Shown here: piece after piece, positions 26,994-35,759 of the stretch
Numbering within the stretch: position 1 is the stretch's first letter
Layout: each line of letters opens with the position of its first letter
NCBI RefSeq assembly: GCF_023650955.1
Contig: NZ_CP098039.1
Coordinates: 1,178,001 to 1,242,000, forward strand
Origin: Thermosynechococcus sp. HN-54
GTDB lineage: Bacteria > Cyanobacteriota > Cyanobacteriia > Thermosynechococcales > Thermosynechococcaceae
Length of the DNA: 64,000 nucleotides
Reading direction: 5' to 3'
Notes under the pieces: model-generated
What the model was told of the DNA's origin: nothing
Databases searched by the model: none
Seen by the model: the letters and a program-made list of their open reading frames with translations, nothing else
Position numbers and translations under genes: made by a program

Positions 26994-28084
26994 CCAGAAG
27001 TGTTGAAAGATAGTTTAAGAGGCTAGAAAAAAGGGAAGAAATGTCGTATTCTTCCCTCAAAAGAAGAAAAATTAATCAGCTTACTATGGCATCTTTTTCA
27101 GTTCTTGTCAAGTCTATTCTCAAGCAGCTCAGCCCTTGCGACTACCCCGTCCTCAACTCTCAATTGTTCTTCAAAATCTGGTTGACCTACATTCTCGACC
27201 AAGGATTAACCAGCATGAGAGCCTTATTTTATCGCTTGAATCATTCGGGGATTACAGTGGATATGTCCACGTTTTCCAAGGCGAACAAAACTCGAACAAC
27301 CACCTTATTTGAGAGGATTTACACTCATCTCATGTCTCAAGCTCGCAAGAGACATCGTTGTTCAAGTCTGATGCTGTTTCCTATTGATTCAACCGTCATT
27401 ACCCTGACGAGTAAGCTCTTTTGGTTCTACAAATACCATCAAGTGAAGTTAATTACAGGATTTGATTTAACAGAGAACATCCTGGGTAAGGCAGTAGTCT
27501 CTTTTGGGGAGAGACATGACCTAAGCTTTCAAGACGAGATTTTAGAAATGATCCCTGAGAATGCCGTTGCCATCATGGATAGAGGGTTTGCGAGTTGGAG
27601 ATTTTTAGAGCGGCTGAGTGAGAGGAAGTGTTTATTTGTTGTGCGTATCAAGAATAACATGAGAATGAAGCTCAATCATGAGAGATACCGAGTGGTTCAA
27701 TTTTTTGATGAGCATGGAACAGAGTTTCGTATTGCGACGAATCTAATGCATCTAAGTGATGAGGAAGTGAGTGAGCTGTATCGGCATCGGTGGGGGATTG
27801 AGAACTTATGGAAGTTTCTAAAGATGCATTTATCATTAGACAAGCTGATTACGAAGAGTTTGAATGGGGTGATAAATCAGATTTATATGGTTTTGATTGG
27901 GTACTTAATTTTAGAGCTAATGGAGATACCTGAATACTTTGGCAGGAAGCTATTAGACAAATTGCGATATTTGCAACTGGAACTGAGTCGCCGCTGCTCG
28001 ATAGTGCATTGGAGCTTTGATTGGCAGCCAGAGCTACTTGTCACTTAGGATGTTAAGTTTTGTTGCAGAATTCAACACTTCTGG
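26994..28084 (+). mobile_element. IS4-family insertion sequence, copy 1
   Basis: A 1091-bp element bounded by inverted repeats CCAGAAGTGTTGAA (26994) and its complement ending at 28084. It is flanked by direct repeats CAATAGG (26987-26993 and 28085-28091), the target duplication; the exact element edge is uncertain by one base because the repeat may extend. It holds one intact transposase gene. The second copy is at 33248-34338, inverted and of the same length, with a different target duplication, so the two inserted independently. Confidence 0.93.
27041..28048 (+). CDS. IS4-family transposase, copy 1
   Basis: A 335-residue DDE transposase. The catalytic residues appear as D in PIDSTVITL, D in IMDRGFASW, and E in YRHRWGIENLWKFLK, which fits the IS4 signature Y-x2-R-x3-E-x6-K exactly. 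Its amino-acid sequence is identical to copy 2 at 33284-34291. No frameshift or internal stop, so it is probably active or was until recently. It lies 205 bp upstream of the adhesin start codon, pointing toward it. Confidence 0.95.
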   Translation: MSYSSLKRRKINQLTMASFSVLVKSILKQLSPCDYPVLNSQLFFKIWLTYILDQGLTSMRALFYRLNHSGITVDMSTFSKANKTRTTTLFERIYTHLMSQARKRHRCSSLMLFPIDSTVITLTSKLFWFYKYHQVKLITGFDLTENILGKAVVSFGERHDLSFQDEILEMIPENAVAIMDRGFASWRFLERLSERKCLFVVRIKNNMRMKLNHERYRVVQFFDEHGTEFRIATNLMHLSDEEVSELYRHRWGIENLWKFLKMHLSLDKLITKSLNGVINQIYMVLIGYLILELMEIPEYFGRKLLDKLRYLQLELSRRCSIVHWSFDWQPELLVT

Positions 28085-28178
28085 CAATAGGCCTATTGAC
28101 ATTCAAAAAAATCCAAGCTATTCTCGCCTAGGAAATTATAGGGGGATCCGAAGAAGATTAGCATTTCCTTGGTTGTAG

Positions 28179-28197
28179 TTCCCAGTTAACTTGGGAA
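28179..28197. promoter_or_regulatory. Palindrome upstream of the adhesin gene
   Basis: TTCCCA-GTTAACT-TGGGAA forms a 6-bp inverted repeat around the palindromic core GTTAAC, 92 bp before the adhesin start. It is a candidate operator; no binding protein can be named. Confidence 0.35.
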
Positions 28198-28288
28198 ACA
28201 AGGGGAGAGCATTTCTTCTTGGGTAGAGTAACTGCGACTGTAGGAAAAACCGAACTTTCTTGCTTAATAGATTCAGGTAGGTAGTGTG

Positions 28289-31200
28289 ATGTTCTCTAAA
28301 CGATTACACCCCCTTTTAGCGCTTTTGGCGAGCACGTTAGTGCAAATCATTTTGAACAGTTTACCAGCGCTGTCGCAAACTACAAACGATTGTGGGAATC
28401 CCGGCTCTAGCTTTTTCAACTCTACCGTCGGTACAGCTAATGACAACTTAATTTGTGGCTCACAAAATAGCCTTCTTGTCACACTCGAGCGATCTATTGC
28501 TATTGGTATTAGAAACACAGTAAATACTCCTGCTACTCTTAATCCTCCTGCGAACCATGCAATTGGCAGTGATAATGAGATTCAAAACATGAATACTCAA
28601 AACACCGCTGTTGGTGATAACAACACAATTAACGGGGTTAACGCCCAAAATCATGCTTTTGGTTCTAACAACACAATTGGTCTTGGAGGTTCCGATCCAG
28701 ACCCTAGTACCGCTCAAGACCGAGGGAACAATAACACTGCTTTAGGCGCACAGAATACAGTTGGCACAACTGGCGTACCCTCAGGGATTGGTGCTTTTCC
28801 TAACGCTGCTAGAAATAACAACACTGCTGTGGGTTTCAATAATGTCGCTGATGGAACTGCTGTCAGTACTGGCAGCAACAACACGGCTGTAGGCATGCAA
28901 AACCGAGCAGAAGGTGAAAACAATACTGCCATAGGTATGCAAAACCAAGCTCGAAATGTTAACAGCACAGCCATAGGCATGCAGAACCGGGCTCAGGCTG
29001 ATAACAGTACAGCGGTGGGCATGCAGAACCAGGCTCAGGCTACTAACAGCACTGCTATGGGGTTTGTCAATACTGTACAGGGCGATAACAGCACTGCCGT
29101 GGGGTTTGCCAACCAAGCTCAAGGGGTAAATAGTACCGCCGTCGGCTTCGTAAACGTTGCACAGGGCGATAACAGCACTGCCCTGGGGTTTGTCAACCAA
29201 GCTCAAAGGATAAATAGTACGGCCGTCGGTTTTGCGAATACGGCACAGGGCGATAACAGCGCTGCCCTGGGGTTTGCCAACCAAGCTCAAGGGGCAAATA
29301 GTACGGCCGTCGGCTTTGTAAATACTGCACAGGGCGATAACAGCACCGCCATGGGGTTTGCCAACCAAGCTCAAGGGGCAAACAGTACGACGGTAGGCAT
29401 GCAAAATTCAGCGAATTCGGACAATGCTACTGCTCTTGGCATGCAAAATAACTATGACGGAAGCTACCTTACTCCAGGTCAGCGCAGCACTGCTGTCGGT
29501 TTCCAAAACCGAGCATTAGGTGATGACAGCACCGCCATGGGGTCAGGTAGCCAAGCCCAAGGGGCAAGGAGCACCGCCATTGGCAACAACAGTATTGCGA
29601 CCCCCGATGACAGCATTGCCCTTGGGTCATCTGCCACCGTCGCTGCTGGAGCTGCAAACGGCATTGCCATTGGTCGGAACACGCAGGCGAATGGTGTGAG
29701 TAGCACCGCCATGGGGTCAGGTAGCCAAGCCCAAGGGGCAAGGAGCACCGCCATTGGCAACAACAGTATTGCGACCCCCGATGACAGCATTGCCCTTGGG
29801 TCATCTGCCACCGTCGCTGCTGGAGCTGCAAACGGCATTGCCATTGGTCGGAACACGCAGGCGAATGGTGTGAGTAGCACCGCCATGGGGTCAGGTAGCC
29901 AAGCCCAAGGGGCAAGGAGCACCGCCATTGGCAACAACAGTATTGCGACCCCCGATGACAGCATTGCCCTTGGGTCATCTGCCGCCGTCACGGCTGGAGC
30001 TGCAAACGGCATTGCCATTGGTCGGAACACGCAGGCGAATGGTGTGAATAGCACCGCCATGGGGTCAGGTAGCCAAGCCCAAGGGGCAAGGAGCACCGCC
30101 ATTGGCAACAACAGTATTGCGACCCCCGATGACAGCATTGCCCTTGGGTCATCTGCCACCGTCGCTGCTGGAGCTGCAAACGGCATTGCTATTGGTCGGA
30201 ACACACAGGCGAATGGTGTGAGTAGCACCGCCATGGGGTCAGGTAGCCAAGCTCAAGGGACAAGGAGCACCGCCATTGGCAACAACAGTATTGCGACCCC
30301 CGATGACAGCATTGCCCTTGGGTCATCTGCCACCGTCGCTGCTGGAGCTGCAAACGGCATTGCCATTGGTCGGAACACGCAGGCGAATGGTGTGAATAGC
30401 ACCGCCATGGGGTCAGGTAGCCAAGCCCAAGGGGCAAGGAGCACCGCCATTGGCAACAACAGTATTGCGACCCCCGATGACAGCATTGCCCTTGGGTCAT
30501 CTGCCACCGTCACTGCTGGAGCTGCAAACGGCATTGCCATTGGTCGGAACACACAGGCGAATGGTGTGAGTAGCACCGCCATGGGATCAGGTAGCCAAGC
30601 CCAAGGGGCAAGGAGCACCGCCATTGGCAACAACAGTATTGCGACCCCCGATGACAGCATTGCCCTTGGGTCATCTGCCACCGTCGCTGCTGGAGCTGCA
30701 AACGGCATTGCCATTGGTCGGAACACGCAGGCGAATGGTGTGAATAGCACCGCCATGGGATCAGGTAGCCAAGCCCAAGGGGCAAGGAGCACCGCCATTG
30801 GCAACAACAGTATTGCGACCCCCGATGACAGCATTGCCCTTGGGTCATCTGCCACCGTCACTGCTGGAGCTGCAAACGGCATTGCCATTGGTCGGAACAC
30901 ACAGGCGAATGGTGTGAATAGCACCGCCATGGGATCAGGTAGCCAAGCCCAAGGGGCAAGGAGCACCGCCATTGGCAACAACAGTATTGCGACCCCCGAT
31001 GACAGCATTGCCCTTGGGTCATCTGCCACCGTCGCTGCTGGAGCTGCAAACGGCATTGCTATTGGTCGGAACACACAGGCGAATGGTGTGAGTAGCACCG
31101 CCATGGGGTCAGGTAGCCAAGCTCAAGGGGCAAGGAGCACCGCCATTGGCAACAACAGTATTGCGACCCCCGATGACAGCATTGCCCTTGGGTCATCTGC

Positions 31201-33298
31201 CACCGTCGCTGCTGGAGCTGCAAACGGCATTGCCATTGGTCGGAACACGCAGGCGAATGGTGTGAATAGCACCGCCATGGGGTCAGGTAGCCAAGCCCAA
31301 GGGGCAAGGAGCACCGCCATTGGCAACAACAGTATTGCGACCCCCGATGACAGCATTGCCCTTGGGTCATCTGCCACCGTCGCTGCTGGAGCTGCAAACG
31401 GCATTGCTATTGGTCGGAACACACAGGCGAATGGTGTGAGTAGCACCGCCATGGGATCAGGTAGCCAAGCCCAAGGGGCAAGGAGCACCGCCATTGGCAA
31501 CAACAGTATTGCGACCCCCGATGACAGCATTGCCCTTGGGTCATCTGCCACCGTCACTGCTGGAGCTGCAAACGGCATTGCTATTGGTCGGAACACGCAG
31601 GCGAATGGTGTGAATAGCACCGCCATGGGATCAGGTAGCCAAGCCCAAGGGGCAAGGAGCACCGCCATTGGCAACAACAGTATTGCGACCCCCGATGACA
31701 GCATTGCCCTTGGGTCATCTGCCACCGTCACTGCTGGAGCTGCAAACGGCATTGCCATTGGTCGGAACACGCAGGCGAATGGTGTGAATAGCACCGCCAT
31801 GGGGTCAGGTAGCCAAGCCCAAGGGGCAAGGAGCACCGCCATTGGCAACAACAGTATTGCGACTCCCGATGACAGCATTGCCCTTGGGTCATCTGCCACC
31901 GTCGCTGCTGGAGCTGCAAACGGCATTGCCATTGGTCGGAACACGCAGGCGAATGGTGTGAATAGCACCGCCATGGGATCAGGTAGCCAAGCCCAAGGGG
32001 CAAGGAGCACCGCCATTGGCAACAACAGTATTGCGACCCCCGATGACAGCATTGCCCTTGGGTCATCTGCCGCCGTCACGGCTGGAGCTGCAAACGGCAT
32101 TGCCATTGGTCGGAACACGCAGGCGAATGGTGTGAATAGCACCGCCATGGGGTCAGGTAGCCAAGCCCAAGGGGCAAGGAGCACCGCCATTGGCAACAAC
32201 AGTATTGCGACCCCCGATGACAGCATTGCCCTTGGGTCATCTGCCACCGTCACTGCTGGAGCTGCAAACGGCATTGCCATTGGTCGGAACACGCAGGCGA
32301 ATGGTGTGAGTAGCACCGCCATGGGGTCAGGTAGCCAAGCCCAAGGGGCAAGGAGCACCGCCATTGGCAACAACAGTATTGCGACCCCCGATGACAGCAT
32401 TGCCCTTGGGTCATCTGCCACCGTCGCTGCTGGAGCTGCAAACGGCATTGCCATTGGTCGGAACACGCAGGCGAATGGTGTGAGTAGCACCGCCATGGGG
32501 TCAGGTAGCCAAGCCCAAGGGGCAAGGAGCACCGCCATTGGCAACAACAGTATTGCGACCCCCGATGACAGCATTGCCCTTGGGTCATCTGCCACCGTCG
32601 CTGCTGGAGCTGCAAACGGCATTGCTATTGGTCGGAACACACAGGCGAATGGTGTGAGTAGCACCGCCATGGGGTCAGGTAGCCAAGCTCAAGGGACAAG
32701 GAGCACCGCCATTGGCAACAACAGTATTGCGACCCCCGATGACAGCATTGCCCTTGGGTCATCTGCCACCGTCGCTGCTGGAGCTGCAAACGGCATTGCC
32801 ATTGGTCGGAACACGCAGGCGAATGGTGTGAATAGCACCGCCATGGGGTCAGGTAGCCAAGCCCAAGGGGCAAGGAGCACCGCCATTGGCAACAACAGTA
32901 TTGCGACCCCCGATGACAGCATTGCCCTTGGGTCATCTGCCACCGTCACTGCTGGAGCTGCAAACGGCATTGCCATTGGTCAAGGGGCTGGAGTGACTGC
33001 TAGCAATAGTGTTGCAATTGGTGCCAATTCACTAGCAAATCAGCCAAATACCGTATCTGTAGGAGCACCAGGACAAGAGCGCAAAGTTGTTAACGTTGCT
33101 GATGGAATTATTTCTCCAACGAGTACGGATGCAATCAATGGTAGTCAGCTTTCTGCACTTATTAATCAATTGTTTGCGACAGGAATTTGCTCTATTACGG
33201 GTTCGACTGTGACTTGCGGTAACATTGCCCTTGGTAATGCTGCAAACCCAGAAGTGTTGAATTCTGCAACAAAACTTAACATCCTAAGTGACAAGTAG
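28289..33298 (+). pseudogene. YadA-like trimeric autotransporter adhesin, 5' part, interrupted by IS
   Basis: Encodes a surface adhesin of the type V secretion class. Residues 1-30 are a signal peptide (ending SLPALSQT). Residues 80-400 carry about 14-residue YadA-head repeats such as NSTAVGFVN. Then come 20 tandem 58-residue units (29528-33007) and a neck/HIM-like block with VSVGAPGQERKVVNVADG and STDAINGSQLSALI. At codon 1653 (33247) an IS4 element cuts the gene; the frame runs 17 codons into the IS and stops at 33298. The beta-barrel anchor is therefore lost from this product and it should not reach the surface in trimeric form. ATG 28289, with AGGTAGG upstream, is the start. Confidence 0.93.
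29528..33007 (+). repeat. Twenty tandem 174-bp units in the adhesin gene
   Basis: Units of 174 bp (58 codons) start with AGCACCGCCATGGG at 29528 and recur every 174 bp up to 32834; the twentieth diverges after GIAIG. The units are nearly identical in DNA; the variable codons are few: S/N at the junction, A/T in VAAG/VTAG, T/A in SATV/SAAV and A/T in QGAR/QGTR. Each unit holds several short head motifs (STAMGSGS, STAIGNNS, SIALGSSA, GIAIGRNT). Such identity implies recent expansion or gene conversion and probable length variation between strains. Confidence 0.97.
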
Positions 33299-34338
33299 CT
33301 CTGGCTGCCAATCAAAGCTCCAATGCACTATCGAGCAGCGGCGACTCAGTTCCAGTTGCAAATATCGCAATTTGTCTAATAGCTTCCTGCCAAAGTATTC
33401 AGGTATCTCCATTAGCTCTAAAATTAAGTACCCAATCAAAACCATATAAATCTGATTTATCACCCCATTCAAACTCTTCGTAATCAGCTTGTCTAATGAT
33501 AAATGCATCTTTAGAAACTTCCATAAGTTCTCAATCCCCCACCGATGCCGATACAGCTCACTCACTTCCTCATCACTTAGATGCATTAGATTCGTCGCAA
33601 TACGAAACTCTGTTCCATGCTCATCAAAAAATTGAACCACTCGGTATCTCTCATGATTGAGCTTCATTCTCATGTTATTCTTGATACGCACAACAAATAA
33701 ACACTTCCTCTCACTCAGCCGCTCTAAAAATCTCCAACTCGCAAACCCTCTATCCATGATGGCAACGGCATTCTCAGGGATCATTTCTAAAATCTCGTCT
33801 TGAAAGCTTAGGTCATGTCTCTCCCCAAAAGAGACTACTGCCTTACCCAGGATGTTCTCTGTTAAATCAAATCCTGTAATTAACTTCACTTGATGGTATT
33901 TGTAGAACCAAAAGAGCTTACTCGTCAGGGTAATGACGGTTGAATCAATAGGAAACAGCATCAGACTTGAACAACGATGTCTCTTGCGAGCTTGAGACAT
34001 GAGATGAGTGTAAATCCTCTCAAATAAGGTGGTTGTTCGAGTTTTGTTCGCCTTGGAAAACGTGGACATATCCACTGTAATCCCCGAATGATTCAAGCGA
34101 TAAAATAAGGCTCTCATGCTGGTTAATCCTTGGTCGAGAATGTAGGTCAACCAGATTTTGAAGAACAATTGAGAGTTGAGGACGGGGTAGTCGCAAGGGC
34201 TGAGCTGCTTGAGAATAGACTTGACAAGAACTGAAAAAGATGCCATAGTAAGCTGATTAATTTTTCTTCTTTTGAGGGAAGAATACGACATTTCTTCCCT
34301 TTTTTCTAGCCTCTTAAACTATCTTTCAACACTTCTGG
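33248..34338 (-). mobile_element. IS4-family insertion sequence, copy 2, inside the adhesin gene
   Basis: Same 1091-bp element as copy 1, inverted. Its ends are CCAGAAGTGTTGAA at 33248 and the complement ending at 34338. It is flanked by direct repeats CTGCAAAC (33240-33247 and 34339-34346), the target duplication. Deleting the element and one duplication joins GCT-GCA-AAC to CCT-GTT-GGT in frame, restoring the adhesin frame. Confidence 0.95.
33284..34291 (-). CDS. IS4-family transposase, copy 2
   Basis: Translates to the same 335 residues as copy 1 with no difference, including the DDE residues and the Y-x2-R-x3-E-x6-K motif. The gene runs against the adhesin gene, so its transcription is antisense to the adhesin message. 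Perfect identity points to very recent transposition. Confidence 0.95.
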   Translation of the reverse strand: MSYSSLKRRKINQLTMASFSVLVKSILKQLSPCDYPVLNSQLFFKIWLTYILDQGLTSMRALFYRLNHSGITVDMSTFSKANKTRTTTLFERIYTHLMSQARKRHRCSSLMLFPIDSTVITLTSKLFWFYKYHQVKLITGFDLTENILGKAVVSFGERHDLSFQDEILEMIPENAVAIMDRGFASWRFLERLSERKCLFVVRIKNNMRMKLNHERYRVVQFFDEHGTEFRIATNLMHLSDEEVSELYRHRWGIENLWKFLKMHLSLDKLITKSLNGVINQIYMVLIGYLILELMEIPEYFGRKLLDKLRYLQLELSRRCSIVHWSFDWQPELLVT

Positions 34339-34346
34339 CTGCAAAC

Positions 34347-34916
34347 CCTGTTGGTTCCAACGCGATCGCCCTTGGTAATAATTCTAGTACTAATGGTAAT
34401 AATGCAATTGCCCTTGGTAATGCTGCAAGCGCCAGTAACGCCAATGCGATCGCCATCGGTTCAAGCGCAAGTGCAATACATCCCAACAGTGTGGCAATTG
34501 GCGCTGGCTCTGTAACAACTGCTCCCAACACTGTTTCTGTGGGCGCCCCCGGAGCAGAACGGCGGATTACAAATGTAGCTGCCCCAATCAATCCAACAGA
34601 TGCAGTGAACAAAGCCTATGTTGATGGTATGGGAGCCATTGCTCTTGGAGCAGCAAATGCTTACACTGATGCTCAAATCAATCAACTACGGGGAGAAGCT
34701 TTTGCTGGAATTGCCTCAGCTGCTGCCTTAATGCCAATCGTGCCTGCTCGCTCTGGTCAAACAACTTTCAATGTTGGGTTTGCTACCTATGGCGGGTACA
34801 GTGCAGCAGGAGTTGCAATGGCGCATCAAGTTGGGCCTGTCATTATTGATGCAGGAGCTAGTTTTTCTAGCGCAGGTTACCCCCTAGCACGGATTGGTAT
34901 CGGTGCTCGCTTCTAG
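34347..34916 (+). pseudogene. YadA-like adhesin, 3' part with neck and membrane anchor
   Basis: The 189 codons after the IS continue the adhesin: more head motifs (NAIALGN, NAIAIGSSA), a second neck/HIM block with SVGAPGAERRITNVAAP and TDAVNKAYVD, a short coiled stretch with AYTDAQINQLRGEAFAG, and a C-terminal YadA anchor of four beta-strands (TTFNVGFATYGGYSAAGVAM to ARIGIGARF). An open frame reaches back to ATG 34272 within the IS, but it has no signal peptide, so the anchor cannot be exported on its own. Original protein about 1842 residues when both parts are joined. Confidence 0.92.
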
Positions 34917-34989
34917 GCGCCTAGGTTGCTAGTGACGTTAAAGGTCTTTAGCGGCTAGATTAGCAATTAATGCCATAGGAGTCCCCACG

Positions 34990-35175
34990 ATGGATACAGC
35001 CCAGCTTAAAGCTCTAGTGGAAAAAGCCCTAGAAGATAAAATTCTCACTCTCGAGGAACATGGCCAAATTATTGACGCAGTGCTTTCCGATGGCCAAATT
35101 TCTGAAGAAGAAGAAAAAATTCTCCAAGAGATTCTAGAGCGAGTTGCCTCTGGAGAAATTGATTCTCAGTATTAG
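34990..35175 (+). CDS. Small acidic helical protein of unknown function
   Basis: A 61-residue, strongly acidic protein (MDTAQLKALVEKALEDKILT and SEEEEKILQEILERV). It is predicted all-helical and soluble. AGGAG lies just before the ATG. It recalls the short helical cyanobacterial proteins with a TerB- or EF-like acidic stretch, but I cannot assign a family. It overlaps the convergent tsaC-like gene by 4 nt. Whether it belongs with the adhesin 73 bp upstream is not clear. Confidence 0.6.
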   Translation: MDTAQLKALVEKALEDKILTLEEHGQIIDAVLSDGQISEEEEKILQEILERVASGEIDSQY

Positions 35176-35750
35176 AGAATGTGTACCCGTCCTTGGCGTA
35201 GCACTTGCCAACTCCCTGCTTGCCATTGGACTACGGTTGAGGGTTGCGGTGGGCTAGGGGGTAACTGCCACGGGTGGAGCGTCAGCACTTGGGGAAACTC
35301 GCGGGCGATCGCCCCCAATTCAATTAGCGGCGGCTGACCCGAACGGTTAATACTGGTGGTGGCCAACGGTCCTGTTTGCTCGAGAAGAGCTTGCGCAGGC
35401 AGCCAGTCAGGAACCCGTAGGCCAATCGTGCCTGTGCCGAGGGGATTCAAGCCGGGGGGCAATTCGGCAGCAGGTAAAACAAAGGTGACAGCGCCCGGCC
35501 AATACTGAGCCGCCATTGCAGACCACTGCTCCCATTCAGCGGCACTACCGCGCACAAACGGCCAGAGTTGCTCAGGATGAGCACCCATGAGGATCAACGG
35601 TTTATCGGGTTGGCGCTCCTTGGCAGTGTAGATCAATTCCCCGCGATCGCAACGACTGGCCAAGGCGGGAACCGTATCGGTGGGAAAACTAATCAACCAA
35701 TTGCCCGTGCGCACTGCAGCCACTAAAGCGGCCATACTCACCTGTGCCAT
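35172..35750 (-). CDS. L-threonylcarbamoyladenylate synthase (Sua5/YrdC/TsaC family)
   Basis: Makes threonylcarbamoyl-AMP for the t6A37 modification of tRNAs that read ANN codons. The 192-residue single YrdC domain shows FPTDTVPALASRC, KERQPDKPLILM, WPGAVTFVLPA, GTIGLRVPD and TTSINRSGQPP, a set of basic and nucleotide-binding motifs typical of the family. The usual S-x-N near the C-terminus is represented by SINRSG. It follows ggt on the same strand with a 9-bp gap and probably shares its transcript. Confidence 0.88.
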   Translation of the reverse strand: MAQVSMAALVAAVRTGNWLISFPTDTVPALASRCDRGELIYTAKERQPDKPLILMGAHPEQLWPFVRGSAAEWEQWSAMAAQYWPGAVTFVLPAAELPPGLNPLGTGTIGLRVPDWLPAQALLEQTGPLATTSINRSGQPPLIELGAIAREFPQVLTLHPWQLPPSPPQPSTVVQWQAGSWQVLRQGRVHIL

Positions 35751-35759
35751 ACTCCCCCT

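Noticed and set aside
29469-32976. Long minus-strand open frames (up to 515 codons) within the adhesin repeat
   Set aside because: They exist because a 174-bp unit without stops in one antisense frame is repeated. They have no start signals of their own and encode low-complexity repeats; the plus strand is the coding one.
26994-34338. Composite transposon made of the two IS4 copies
   Set aside because: Each copy has its own target duplication, and the outer flanks 26987-26993 and 34339-34346 do not match, so the segment did not move as one unit.
34272-34346. ATG in the IS as a true start of the adhesin anchor part
   Set aside because: It would make a protein without signal peptide, beginning with codons from the inverted IS end; frame reconstruction explains the fragment better.
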